Shown here: positions 8,293 to 16,709 of the stretch, one piece after another
How positions within the stretch are numbered: position 1 is the stretch's first letter
How the letters are laid out: every line of letters starts with the position of its first letter
Source of the DNA: Pseudomonas sp. CCC3.1
GTDB taxonomy: Bacteria; Pseudomonadota; Gammaproteobacteria; Pseudomonadales; Pseudomonadaceae
Direction: 5' to 3'
Assembly (NCBI RefSeq): GCF_034347405.1
Contig: NZ_CP133778.1
Span: 5,430,501-5,494,500 of the forward strand
DNA: 64,000 bases
Position numbers and translations under genes: made by a program
The notes under the pieces: generated by a model
Seen by the model: the letters and a program-made list of their open reading frames with translations, nothing else
What the model was told of the DNA's origin: nothing
Database searches by the model: none

Positions 8293-8924
8293 CTAGAACC
8301 CAAAAAACTGTTTTCATTTTAGTTGCGCTGTTGGCGTTGATCATGGGGCTGGTGTTCAACAGCCTGATGTCGAGCAAAAACCAGGGCAATAACACAGCAC
8401 TGATTGATGCCGGGATTATTCTGCTGCCGCAAAGCCGCCACCTGCCAGCCGTGAAAATGACCAATCAAGACGGCCAGCCGGTGCTCATGAATGAGCTGAA
8501 GGACAAGTGGAGCCTGCTGTTTTTTGGTTACACCTTCTGCCCTGACATTTGTCCAACCACCCTCTCCCAACTGCGTCAGATCAAAAGCGAGCTGCCGAAA
8601 GAGGTGCAGGACAAACTGCAAATTGTGCTGGTCAGTGTCGACCCGAACCGCGATACCCCTCAGCAACTCAAACAGTATCTGGGCTATTTCGATCCGCAGT
8701 TTGTGGGCCTGACGCCGGGCTCCGTCCAAGCGTTGCAAACCCTGGCCAGCGCCGTGAGCATCCCGTTCATTCCGGCGGATACCAGCAAGCCCAATTACAC
8801 CGTTGATCACAGCGGCAACCTGGCCTTGATCGGCCCGGACGGGACGCAGCGAGGTTTTATCCGCGCCCCGTTCAACAATCAGAAAATGATTGCCCAGTTA
8901 CCGGGGTTGGTGGAGAGGCCGTAA
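8289..8924 (+). CDS. SCO1/SenC family copper chaperone for cytochrome c oxidase
   Basis: This 211-residue thioredoxin-fold protein is anchored by an N-terminal membrane segment (about residues 7-26). The copper-binding residues C84 and C88 (FCPDICP) and H174 (TVDHSG) are all present. Family members deliver copper to the CuA site of cytochrome c oxidase or act as thiol reductants in its assembly. In Pseudomonas this gene normally closes the coxBA-ctaG-coIII-ctaA-cyoE operon. None of the structural genes is present here, so it is an orphan in this window. ATG 8289 is chosen because it precedes the membrane segment directly; a longer in-frame opening from 8172 has no supporting features. Confidence 0.9.
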   Translation: MTRTQKTVFILVALLALIMGLVFNSLMSSKNQGNNTALIDAGIILLPQSRHLPAVKMTNQDGQPVLMNELKDKWSLLFFGYTFCPDICPTTLSQLRQIKSELPKEVQDKLQIVLVSVDPNRDTPQQLKQYLGYFDPQFVGLTPGSVQALQTLASAVSIPFIPADTSKPNYTVDHSGNLALIGPDGTQRGFIRAPFNNQKMIAQLPGLVERP

Positions 8925-8942
8925 GGCGGGGGTATAGATCTA

Positions 8943-9023
8943 CTGTAGGAGCGAGCTTGCTCGCGATCTTTTAAAAGATCAAAAGATCGCGAGCAATCGA
9001 GCGTCGACCGGCTGCTCCTACAG
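8943..9023. repeat. Family A palindromic repeat with an interrupted right arm
   Basis: The left arm CTGTAGGAGCGAGCTTGCTC is intact. The right arm GATCGCGAGCA is followed by about 20 unrelated bases (ATCGAGCGTCGACCGGCTG) before the terminal GCTCCTACAG. It lies between the Sco gene and the convergent metQ. Confidence 0.8.
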
Positions 9024-9036
9024 AGAGTCAGGTGTA

Positions 9037-9807
9037 TCAGAACGCTGGAACGATGGCGCCTTTGTACTTCTCAAGAATGTAGGCTTTCACTTCTGGTGTG
9101 TGCAAGGCAGCAACCAGTTTCTTCATGTCTTCGGAGTCTTTGTCGTCCGGACGTGCCACCAGGATGTTCACGTAAGGCGAGTCGCTGCCTTCAATGACCA
9201 GTGCGTCTTTTGCCGGGTCCAGCTTGGCTTCCAGCGCGTAGTTGGTGTTGATCAGTGCCAGGTCAACCTGAGTCAGTACGCGTGGAATGGTGGCTGCTTC
9301 CAGTTCGCGGAACTTCAGGTTTTTCTTGTTTTCAACGATGTCTTTTGGCGTCGACAGGATGTTGTTCGAGTCCTTGAGCTTGATCAGTCCGGCCTTGTTC
9401 AGCAGCAACAGCGCGCGGCCGCCGTTGGTGGCGTCGTTCGGGATCACCACGGTGGCGCCGTCTTTAAGCTCATCAAGCTTTTTGTATTTGCTGGAGTACG
9501 CGCCCAGCGGCTCAAGGTGAACGGACGCAACGCTGACCAAATTCGTGCCCTTGGCTTTGTTGAACTCATCCAGGTACGGCTGGTGTTGGAAGAAGTTAGC
9601 GTCAAGACGCTTTTCGGCCACCTGCACGTTGGGCTGGATGTAGTCGGTGAAGACTTTGACCTTGAGGTTTACACCCTCTTTGGCCAGCGCAGGTTTCACG
9701 AACTCCAGGATCTCTGCGTGAGGCACTGGGGTCGCCGCGACCGACAGGTCGCCCGCGTGGGCCGAAAATGCCGCAACAGCGGCCACAGCAGCAAATAACT
9801 TCTTCAT
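9037..9807 (-). CDS. metQ: Methionine ABC transporter substrate-binding protein MetQ
   Basis: A 256-residue NlpA/MetQ family binding protein, with a signal peptide cleaved near AFSAHA-GD. There is no lipobox Cys, so it should be a soluble periplasmic protein rather than a lipoprotein as in E. coli. Family motifs include ATPVPHAEIL and the PYLDEFN segment near residue 83. It captures D- and L-methionine for the MetNI permease. It is the third gene of metNIQ, 81 bases after metI. The family also includes other amino-acid binders, but the flanking metN with its regulatory domain supports methionine. Confidence 0.93.
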   Translation of the reverse strand: MKKLFAAVAAVAAFSAHAGDLSVAATPVPHAEILEFVKPALAKEGVNLKVKVFTDYIQPNVQVAEKRLDANFFQHQPYLDEFNKAKGTNLVSVASVHLEPLGAYSSKYKKLDELKDGATVVIPNDATNGGRALLLLNKAGLIKLKDSNNILSTPKDIVENKKNLKFRELEAATIPRVLTQVDLALINTNYALEAKLDPAKDALVIEGSDSPYVNILVARPDDKDSEDMKKLVAALHTPEVKAYILEKYKGAIVPAF

Positions 9808-9888
9808 TCAGCAACTCCTTGTTAACACCTGATTCCAGGTGTTTGCCAGCGCGTGCTGGCGGTTACGTTTATTAACGAGAGGTCGAGC

Positions 9889-10563
9889 TTACTTGCGCGA
9901 AAAGTGCACCACCAGCCGATCGCCAACGGTTTGCAGAATTTGCACCAGAATCAGCAACAGCACCACCGTGACAATCATCACGTCGGTCTGGAAACGTTGG
10001 TAACCGAAACGAATCGCCAGGTCACCCAGGCCGCCCGCGCCCACCACACCGGCCATGGCGGTGTAGGACACCAGCGTAATGGCGGTCACGGTAATCGCAG
10101 CAAAGATGCCGGGACGCGCTTCTGGCAGCAAAGCGCTGGTAATAATCTGACGCGTGCTGGCGCCCATCGCCTGTGTGGCTTCGATGATGCCGCGATCGAC
10201 TTCGCGCAAGGCGGTCTCCACCAGACGGGCGAAGAACGGCGTAGCACCGATCACCAGGGGTGGAATGGCCCCTGCGACGCCCAGCGAGGTACCGGTAATC
10301 AGCACGGTGAGCGGGATCATCACAATCAGCAAAATGATGAACGGCAGCGAACGCAGAATGTTCACCAGCAGCGACAGCAGGGCGTAGACGGCTTTCTGCT
10401 CGAACAGTTGGCGCGGGCTGCACAAGAACAGCAAAACGCCCAGCGGCAGGCCGAGCAGGATGGTGAACAGCAGCGAACCACCGAGCATCATCAGGGTGTC
10501 GCCAGTGGCCAACCAGATCTCGAACCAGTCAATGTTGGCGAAAAAGCTCACTAAAGTGTCCAT
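9889..10563 (-). CDS. metI: Methionine ABC transporter permease MetI
   Basis: The 224-residue inner-membrane permease has five predicted membrane segments and the EAA loop seen in EATQAMGASTRQIITSALLPEA (about residues 127-148), which docks on the ATPase. Length is typical for MetI. It overlaps the metN stop by one base (TAATG), indicating translational coupling. It forms the channel half of the MetN2-MetI2 importer. Confidence 0.94.
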   Translation of the reverse strand: MDTLVSFFANIDWFEIWLATGDTLMMLGGSLLFTILLGLPLGVLLFLCSPRQLFEQKAVYALLSLLVNILRSLPFIILLIVMIPLTVLITGTSLGVAGAIPPLVIGATPFFARLVETALREVDRGIIEATQAMGASTRQIITSALLPEARPGIFAAITVTAITLVSYTAMAGVVGAGGLGDLAIRFGYQRFQTDVMIVTVVLLLILVQILQTVGDRLVVHFSRK

Positions 10564-11570
10564 TAGCGCAGCACCTCCATATGTACGTCAGCCGCGGTAA
10601 AGCGTGCGAAAGCCGCTTCCATGTCGCCACCGGTGATGGCGAGGGTCAGTTGCCCGTAGGGAGTGTCTTTGATGCGGTCGATACGGCCCGCGAGGATGCT
10701 GTAGTCCACGCCCGTTTCGCGAGCGATGGTTCCCAACAACGGCGCGTAGGTCGCTTCGCCCTGGAAGGTCAGGCGCACGATGCGGCCCGGCACATGGGCG
10801 AAAACGTCGCGCTGTTCGCTTTCGTCGACCTGCTCATCTTCCTGCACAAAGCGCTTGGTGGTCGGGTGCGTGGGGTGCAAGAACACCTGTGACACCGGGC
10901 CTTGCTCGACGATAACGCCAGCGTCCATCACGGCCACTTCGTCGCACACACGGCGGATCACATCCATCTCGTGGGTGATCAGGACGATGGTGAGCTTCAG
11001 TTCGCGGTTGATTTCAGCCAGCAATTGCAACACCGACGCCGTCGTTTGCGGGTCCAGGGCGCTGGTGGCCTCGTCGCACAGCAAAACTTTGGGCTTGGTG
11101 GCCAAGGCGCGGGCAATGCCGACGCGTTGTTTTTGGCCGCCTGAGAGCTGCGCCGGGTATTTTTTAGCGTGATCTGACAGGCCCACGCGTGCCAGCAACT
11201 CGGCAACACGTTGGTCGATTTCACTGCGGGACAATTCACCTGCCAGCGTCAGAGGCATCGCTACGTTGTCGGCAACAGTCTTGGACGCCAGCAGGTTGAA
11301 GTGCTGGAAGATCATCCCGACTTGCTGACGAAAACGCCGCAGGCCGTTGGCATCCATGGCCGTCACGTCTTCGTTGTCGACAATGATCTGCCCGCCGCTC
11401 GGGGTTTCGAGGCGGTTGATCAGGCGCAGCAATGTACTTTTACCCGCGCCGGAATGGCCAATCAGGCCAAAAACCTGGCCGCTCTCAACACGCAAACTGG
11501 TGGAGTGCAGCGCGGGAATGTCCTTACCGGCAACCCGGTAAGTTTTATGAACGTTATGAAACTCAATCAC
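10563..11570 (-). CDS. metN: Methionine ABC transporter ATP-binding protein MetN
   Basis: A 335-residue ATPase with Walker A GHSGAGKST (near 39-47), signature LSGGQ, Walker B LLCDEATSALD and the switch histidine in ITHEMD. The C-terminal ninety residues form the NIL domain, which binds methionine and inhibits transport when the internal pool is high. It is first in the metNIQ operon. No SAM riboswitch was recognised in the upstream gap; a hairpin at 11673-11702 lies there. Confidence 0.95.
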   Translation of the reverse strand: MIEFHNVHKTYRVAGKDIPALHSTSLRVESGQVFGLIGHSGAGKSTLLRLINRLETPSGGQIIVDNEDVTAMDANGLRRFRQQVGMIFQHFNLLASKTVADNVAMPLTLAGELSRSEIDQRVAELLARVGLSDHAKKYPAQLSGGQKQRVGIARALATKPKVLLCDEATSALDPQTTASVLQLLAEINRELKLTIVLITHEMDVIRRVCDEVAVMDAGVIVEQGPVSQVFLHPTHPTTKRFVQEDEQVDESEQRDVFAHVPGRIVRLTFQGEATYAPLLGTIARETGVDYSILAGRIDRIKDTPYGQLTLAITGGDMEAAFARFTAADVHMEVLR

Positions 11571-11672
11571 GTAGCGGACCTTGTGGGGCGCGAGGACAAA
11601 GAGCAGCGGTTAGCTGGGCGCGCATTTTAGCTTGTCCGTATATAAAGGACTTAGCATTTATTGATGGGTCAA

Positions 11673-11702
11673 CCGATGATTTGGAAATAAGGAAATCATC
11701 GG
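11673..11702. other. Perfect 10-bp inverted repeat between the lipoprotein gene and metN
   Basis: CCGATGATTT and AAATCATCGG are separated by ten bases. It lies downstream of the lipoprotein gene (which ends at 11784 on the minus strand) and upstream of metN. There is no T-run, so it is not a standard intrinsic terminator; it could be an operator or an mRNA hairpin in the metN leader. Confidence 0.6.
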
Positions 11703-11783
11703 CCATAAAATGCCAATCGCCGCGTGTGCCAGCGTCTCGCAAGGGCGAAAACTCTGGATTGGCACAGGCGGCGAACGTTTGTT

Positions 11784-12500
11784 TCAAGGCTTGCGCGGTA
11801 TGAGAACCACTTGCGCAGGCACATGGCGGATGACCTGACGCTCCAAGCTCAGGTCAAACCCCGGGTCGAGCTTTTTGACGCGCTTGCTCACCAGCGTGGC
11901 CAGCCACGGGTAGTCTGCTGTGCGCGGAACCTGCAAGACCACGGCGCACTGATAATTGACGATGTCTTGCGCGATCAAATCCAGTTGATGGCGAAGTTTC
12001 GCAATATCGGTGATGTTGAGCGTGACGGTGGTGTGTTCCGCTGTCGGATCAATGACCTTGGCTGCGGGGCGGGCTTCGGCGGCTTTCAGCGCCTCTTCGG
12101 CTTTTTCCAGTTCGACCTTGCGTGCCTGAGCGATGGCGCTGTTGACGCCGCCTGTCAGGGCTGGCGCTTTAGGCATCAGTGCGCGGGCACGGCTCAGCGC
12201 CGTAGCGGCTGCGTTGACATCGCCCTTTTGCAGCACGATTTGGCTACGTTGCAGGTAGGCCTCTGCCAATTGGCGCTGGTACTGAACCAATTGCGGGTCA
12301 TCTGGCGTTTGGGCCTGTAAAGCGGCCAATTCATCTTCGGCGGTCGCGAGTTCGCTGCTGGCCAGGTTTTGCTCCAGCTGTGCAATGGCCGCCGCACGCG
12401 CCTGGTCGACTTGATTGTCGACCGAAGGTGTACTTTGGCAGGCGCCCAGCAGCAAGCAAACTGCGGCCAGGAGCAAATAACGGGAGTTAAACAGCTTCAT
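11784..12500 (-). CDS. Tetratricopeptide-like lipoprotein of unknown function
   Basis: The 238-residue product starts with a lipoprotein signal (LLAAVCLLLGAC, lipobox Cys near residue 21). The middle (residues about 30-150) is alanine- and glutamine-rich and helical, with a repeat-like pattern suggesting TPR units. The C-terminal part ends in a basic VPAQVVLIPRKP stretch. The same gene lies between metN and znuB in P. aeruginosa, but no function is known. It follows znuB by 37 bases on the same strand and may be read through from the zur-znuCB operon. Confidence 0.82.
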   Translation of the reverse strand: MKLFNSRYLLLAAVCLLLGACQSTPSVDNQVDQARAAAIAQLEQNLASSELATAEDELAALQAQTPDDPQLVQYQRQLAEAYLQRSQIVLQKGDVNAAATALSRARALMPKAPALTGGVNSAIAQARKVELEKAEEALKAAEARPAAKVIDPTAEHTTVTLNITDIAKLRHQLDLIAQDIVNYQCAVVLQVPRTADYPWLATLVSKRVKKLDPGFDLSLERQVIRHVPAQVVLIPRKP

Positions 12501-12537
12501 TCCTGCGGCTCTCTAAGTGCGCAAAAAACGAGCAAGT

Positions 12538-13326
12538 CTACACCCCTCGACGGGGCAGAACAAAACTCAGCAGAAACAGTGCAGCGGCACACACCACAAT
12601 CGACGGTCCCGCGGGTGTGTCCTTGAACCATGAAAGTGCCAGGCCACCACACACGGCCATCATCCCCAGCAGACTGGCCCCCAAGGCCATTTGCTCCGGG
12701 GAGCGGGCGTGGCGTTGAGCGGCAGCTGCCGGGATGATCAGCAGTGAAGTGATCAGTAGCACGCCGACAATCTTCATCGCTACCGCAATCACTATGGCGA
12801 TCAACAGCATCAGCGCCATGCGCAATGCCGCGACCGGCAAGCCTTCAACGGTGGCCAGCTCTTCATGCACAGTAATCGCCAACAGCGGCCTCCACAGCGC
12901 CACCAACAATGCCAGAACCACGGCACTGCCGCCCATGATCCACATCAAATCAGTCGGGCTGATCGCCAACAGATCGCCAAACAAGTAGGCCATCAGGTCG
13001 ATTCGCACTTCATGCATGAAGCTTAGTACCACTAGCCCGAGGGACAAGGTACTGGGTGCGAGAATTCCGAGCAGTGTGTCGGAAGCCAGTGGCTGACGCT
13101 GCTGCAACGTGACCAGAAGCACCGCCAGCAACAGGCAGCCCACGGTCACGGCAATCGTCGGGCTGACATCCAGCAAAAAGCCCATCGCCACGCCGAGCAA
13201 GGCGGCGTGGGACAAGGTGTCGCCGAAATAAGCCATTCGTCGCCACACCACAAATGAACCCAGAGGGCCTGCAACCACCGCCAAAGACAGACCTGCCAGC
13301 AGGGCGTAAAACAGAAAATCAGCCAT
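12538..13326 (-). CDS. znuB: Zinc ABC transporter permease ZnuB
   Basis: The 262-residue ABC-3 family permease has seven or eight hydrophobic spans. Characteristic stretches are RRMAYFGDTLSHAALLGVA near residue 33 and VGVLLITSLLIIPAAAA near 195. I chose the ATG at 13326 (MADFLFYALLAG), which overlaps the znuC stop region by eight bases; a longer reading from 13401 would add residues that are really the znuC tail in another frame. It imports zinc with ZnuC and ZnuA. Confidence 0.94.
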   Translation of the reverse strand: MADFLFYALLAGLSLAVVAGPLGSFVVWRRMAYFGDTLSHAALLGVAMGFLLDVSPTIAVTVGCLLLAVLLVTLQQRQPLASDTLLGILAPSTLSLGLVVLSFMHEVRIDLMAYLFGDLLAISPTDLMWIMGGSAVVLALLVALWRPLLAITVHEELATVEGLPVAALRMALMLLIAIVIAVAMKIVGVLLITSLLIIPAAAAQRHARSPEQMALGASLLGMMAVCGGLALSWFKDTPAGPSIVVCAAALFLLSFVLPRRGV

Positions 13327-14107
13327 GCTTGCAGCCTTCTCCATGAACGTGGGCGTGCGCCGCTGGGGCGTCTTCGCTGACCACCGAGCCATGCAAATCA
13401 TGGGCGTGGTCGTGATGGTGGTGATAAATCGCCAAGCTTTGTGCGTTTTTGCCGAACAGTTCGACGAAGGCCGGATCGCCGCTGACCTGCTCCGGGTGAC
13501 CCGAGCAGCACACGTGTCGATTGAGGCAGACCACCTGATCGGTGGTGCTCATGACCAGATGCAAGTCGTGGGACACCATCAGTACGCCACAGCCGTGACG
13601 ATCACGCAGGCGGGTGATCAAGCTATACAGCTCGGCCTGGCCGGCAACATCGACGCCTTGCACCGGCTCATCGAGTACCAGCAGCTCGGGTTTGCGCAAC
13701 AGGGCGCGGGCCAGCAGGACACGCTGCATTTCGCCGCCAGAAACGCTTTGCACCGGGCTGTCGATGACCTTTTCGGCGCCGACTTCTTTCAGTGCAGCAA
13801 GGGCTTGGGCCCGATCCACACCCGGCACCAGGCGCAAAAAGCGCAGCACCGAGAGCGGCAGCGTTGGATCAACGTGCAGCTTTTGCGGCATGTAACCGAC
13901 GCGCAGCTTGGGTTTGCGCCAGACGCTGCCGCTGGTGGGCTTGAGCAGGCCGAGTACCGCCTTGACCAGCGTGGTTTTGCCCGCGCCGTTGGGGCCTATC
14001 AGGGTCACGATCTGGCCCGGCTCAACGTTCAGCTCAATGTTGTCGAGCACGTTTTGCCCGGCAAAGGTCACGCAGACCTCGCTAAGACGAATCAGTGCAG
14101 CGCTCAT
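13319..14107 (-). CDS. znuC: Zinc ABC transporter ATP-binding protein ZnuC
   Basis: A 262-residue ATPase with Walker A GPNGAGKTT, signature VSGGE, Walker B LLVLDEPVQGVD and switch histidine SHDLH. The C-terminal tail is histidine-rich (YHHHHDHAHDLHG, then HAHVHGEGCKHG), suggesting it senses or stores zinc at the membrane. The start at 14107 shares one base with the zur stop (TGATG); a longer in-frame start at 14131 lies inside zur. It is the second gene of zur-znuC-znuB. Confidence 0.94.
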   Translation of the reverse strand: MSAALIRLSEVCVTFAGQNVLDNIELNVEPGQIVTLIGPNGAGKTTLVKAVLGLLKPTSGSVWRKPKLRVGYMPQKLHVDPTLPLSVLRFLRLVPGVDRAQALAALKEVGAEKVIDSPVQSVSGGEMQRVLLARALLRKPELLVLDEPVQGVDVAGQAELYSLITRLRDRHGCGVLMVSHDLHLVMSTTDQVVCLNRHVCCSGHPEQVSGDPAFVELFGKNAQSLAIYHHHHDHAHDLHGSVVSEDAPAAHAHVHGEGCKHG

Positions 14108-14589
14108 CAAGCCTCCCGGCAGCCCGAACACAAACCGACGACTTCGACGGTTTGCCCTTCAACGGTAAAGCCCACGCCCTGAGCGCTGCTGATAATCGCA
14201 TCGCTGATGGTTTTTTGTTCAAGCTCGATGGCCGCGTGGCAGTTGCGGCAGATCAGGAACTGGCCCTGATGCGCGTGCTCGGGGTGGCTGCAGCCGATAA
14301 AGGCGTTGAGCGAGGCAATGCGGTGCACCAGGCCGTTGTCGAGCAGGAAGTCCAGCGCCCGGTAAACGGTCGGTGGCGCGGCGCGGCGGCCATCTTGCTC
14401 GCTGAGCACGGCCAGAATGTCATAAGCGCCCAGCGGCTTGTGGCTTTGCCACACCAGCTCAAGTACCCGACGACGCAAAGCCGTGAGGCGCAAGCCCTTT
14501 TGCGCGCACAAGACATCGGCCTCAGAGAGCGCACTGTGGACACAATGGGAGTGGTCATGGGGACGGCTGGCAAGCGGTGTTATAGGCAT
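14107..14589 (-). CDS. zur: Zinc uptake regulator Zur (Fur family)
   Basis: The 160-residue Fur-fold repressor has an N-terminal winged helix (about 25-95) and a C-terminal dimerisation domain carrying the structural zinc site CRNC and CSGC, plus the regulatory-site stretch HPEHAHQ. The N-terminus is also histidine-rich (RPHDHSHCVH). With zinc bound it should repress the divergent znuA and its own operon. The 57-base gap to znuA contains a matching operator (14616-14628). It is the P. aeruginosa Np20/Zur counterpart. Confidence 0.94.
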   Translation of the reverse strand: MPITPLASRPHDHSHCVHSALSEADVLCAQKGLRLTALRRRVLELVWQSHKPLGAYDILAVLSEQDGRRAAPPTVYRALDFLLDNGLVHRIASLNAFIGCSHPEHAHQGQFLICRNCHAAIELEQKTISDAIISSAQGVGFTVEGQTVEVVGLCSGCREA

Positions 14590-14615
14590 GGGCGGCGACG
14601 ATTTCCGAGAGAGAC

Positions 14616-14628
14616 GTTATTATGTTAC
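14616..14628. promoter_or_regulatory. Probable Zur box between zur and znuA
   Basis: GTTATTATGTTAC is a near-perfect palindrome that fits the enterobacterial Zur core GTTATANTATAAC with few mismatches. It lies between divergent zur-znuCB and znuA, where one Zur dimer pair could control both directions. Confidence 0.75.
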
Positions 14629-14646
14629 CCGTTTAAGCCATCCTGA

Positions 14647-15579
14647 GTGCTCATCGTGCCCCGTATTTTTGCGATTTTTATTGCTTTGTCCGCCAGTTTG
14701 TTGGTGATTAGCCCGGCTCAGGCCGAGGTCAACGTGCTGACCAGCATCAAGCCTTTGCAGCTAATTGCCGCAGCCGTGCAGGACGGCGTGGGCCAGCCCG
14801 AGGTGCTGCTGCCGCCGAATGCATCGCCGCATAACTATGCGTTGCGTCCATCCGACGTACGGCGCGTTCAATCGGCTGACTTGTTGTACTGGATCGGCCC
14901 TGACATGGAAGGTTTTCTGCCACGGGTGATTAAAACCCGCACTCTGCCTTCCGTGACCGTGCAAACCTTGCCGGGTTTGAAGCTGCGCCATTTCTCCCAA
15001 GACAGTCATTCTCATGACGAAGACGATGCCGCTGAACATGATCACGATCATCGTCCCGGCACGTTGGACGCGCACTTGTGGCTGGCGCCTGACAACGCTC
15101 GGGTGATTGCGGCAAAAATGGCAGCAGATTTGAGTGAGAAAGACCCGGCCAATGCGCCGAAATACCAAAGCAACCTCAAGGCCTTCAATGAGCGCCTGGA
15201 TGCGTTGGATGCGCGCCTCAAAACGCGTATGGCGGCGATTGCGGGCAAGCCGTTCTTTGTGTTCCATGAAGGCTACGACTATTTCGAAAGCGCTTACGGC
15301 CTTAAGCACGCGGGCGTGTTCAGCGTGGCATCGGAAGTCCAGCCGGGTGCTCAGCACGTTGCGGCGATGCGCCAGCGCTTGCAGGAAGTGGGCAAGACCT
15401 GCGTATTCAGCGATCCACCGCTGCGCCCGCGTCTGGCAGACACGTTGACGGCGGGTTTGCCGGTCAAATTGGCTGAACTGGATCCCTTGGGCGGCTTCAC
15501 CCCGGCAACTGCGCAGGGTTATGAACAACTGCTGGAAAAACTCGGCAATGATCTGGCGGGTTGCCTGGAGAGTTTGTGA
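14647..15579 (+). CDS. znuA: Periplasmic zinc-binding protein ZnuA
   Basis: A 310-residue cluster A-I metal-binding protein. It has a signal peptide (cleaved near SPAQA-EV), a first zinc-ligand His in ASPHNY, a His/Asp-rich flexible loop (HSHDEDDAAEHDHDH, about residues 120-135), a second ligand in DAHLWL, a third in VFHEGYDYF, and the closing lobe with ELDPLGG. The loop is typical of ZnuA and absent from manganese binders. Starts are GTG 14647 or GTG 14656; both give a workable signal peptide. The gene stands alone, divergent from zur. Confidence 0.93.
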   Translation: MLIVPRIFAIFIALSASLLVISPAQAEVNVLTSIKPLQLIAAAVQDGVGQPEVLLPPNASPHNYALRPSDVRRVQSADLLYWIGPDMEGFLPRVIKTRTLPSVTVQTLPGLKLRHFSQDSHSHDEDDAAEHDHDHRPGTLDAHLWLAPDNARVIAAKMAADLSEKDPANAPKYQSNLKAFNERLDALDARLKTRMAAIAGKPFFVFHEGYDYFESAYGLKHAGVFSVASEVQPGAQHVAAMRQRLQEVGKTCVFSDPPLRPRLADTLTAGLPVKLAELDPLGGFTPATAQGYEQLLEKLGNDLAGCLESL

Positions 15580-15590
15580 AGCAAACACAC

Positions 15591-15695
15591 CTGTAGTCGC
15601 TGCCGCAGGTTGCGATGGGTTGCGCAGCGACCCCGCTTTTGAATGAAAAGCGAAGGTCCTGCGGCCCTTATCGCAGCCTGCGGCAGCGGCTACAG
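15591..15695. repeat. Family C palindromic repeat
   Basis: The arms are CTGTAGTCGCTGCCGCAGGT and the complement ending GCGGCAGCGGCTACAG, with a core that carries its own small inverted repeat (CTTTTGAATGAAAAG). It lies between the znuA and thrB 3' ends, where P. aeruginosa has nrdJ genes instead. Confidence 0.85.
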
Positions 15696-15703
15696 AGTAT
15701 GGG

Positions 15704-16654
15704 TTAGAGCGCGAACGGCAGTTGGACGGTGATGCTTTGGCGCAATGCCAAGCGGCGTTCGAACTCGCCCGGGTCGTGGATCAGCACGTCCTGGCCCGCA
15801 AACGTATGGGCCGCAATCAAGCGCGACAACCAAAACCGTACGCAGGCCACACGCAACATTGTCGGCCACAACTCGGCTTCGCTGGCGGTAAACGGGCGCA
15901 GTGCGGCGTACGCCCCGAGCAGCGCACGGGCACGCGGGCCGTCAAGCTGGCCCTCTTCGTCAGCGCACCAGTCGTTCAGGGCAATCGCCACGTCGTACAG
16001 CATCGGGCCGGAGCAGGCGTTGTAAAAGTCGATCAGCCCCGTCAGATGCGTGCCTTCGAACATTGCGTTATCGCGAAACAGGTCCCCGTGCAGGTTGGCC
16101 CGTGGCAGCGCCAGAATCTGCGCTTTGCGTGCGGTGATTTCATCCAGCGCTTTTTGCAGCAAATCGGCCGCTTCAGGCAACAAATCGGCCATTAACGCGG
16201 GGCCTTCCGCCAGCATCCAGTCCAGGCCGCGGTCCGTCTTGCGTTCCAGTACGTTGTCGCGTGTGGCGACGTGCAAGTGGCCGAGCAGTTCACCGACCTG
16301 TGCGCAATGCTGGGCATTGGCTTCACGAATGTGCTTGCCGGCCAGGCGCGGTTGCAGCAGCGCTGGCTTGCCTTTGAGTTCGCGCAGGGCTTGGCCGTCG
16401 ACGGTGCGCAGGGCAAAAGGCACCGGCAGGTCTGCGTCGTGCAGCACGTCCAGCAGCTCGATAAAGAAGGGCATTTCTTTGATCGGGCCACGTTCTACCA
16501 AGGTCAGGACAAACTCGCCCTGCGCAAGACTGATGAAATAGTTGGTGTTTTCGCTACCCGCGGCAATCCCCTGGAAATCGAGCAAACGGCCGAGTTCGTA
16601 AGGCGCAAGAAAAGTCTCCAGCTCCGGGCGAGTCAGTGGGGTGAATACAGACAT
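15704..16654 (-). CDS. thrB: Homoserine kinase ThrB
   Basis: The 316-residue protein belongs to the APH-fold homoserine kinases used by Pseudomonas, not to the GHMP-type ThrB of enterobacteria. The catalytic loop is LHGDLFRDN (near 185-195), with GLIDFYNA containing the metal-binding Asp. It phosphorylates homoserine in threonine synthesis, with ATP. It is convergent with znuA across a repeat. A DUF2782 gene lies upstream on the same strand, 55 bases away. Confidence 0.92.
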   Translation of the reverse strand: MSVFTPLTRPELETFLAPYELGRLLDFQGIAAGSENTNYFISLAQGEFVLTLVERGPIKEMPFFIELLDVLHDADLPVPFALRTVDGQALRELKGKPALLQPRLAGKHIREANAQHCAQVGELLGHLHVATRDNVLERKTDRGLDWMLAEGPALMADLLPEAADLLQKALDEITARKAQILALPRANLHGDLFRDNAMFEGTHLTGLIDFYNACSGPMLYDVAIALNDWCADEEGQLDGPRARALLGAYAALRPFTASEAELWPTMLRVACVRFWLSRLIAAHTFAGQDVLIHDPGEFERRLALRQSITVQLPFAL

Positions 16655-16709
16655 GGTTTAAATTGCCAGTGCGGGCGCCGCCGTCGCGGCGCCAATTAAA
16701 GTTAAGACG

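Noticed and set aside
11571..11783. SAM riboswitch or S-box ahead of metN
   Set aside because: Only a simple hairpin is visible; the conserved junctions of SAM riboswitches were not seen.
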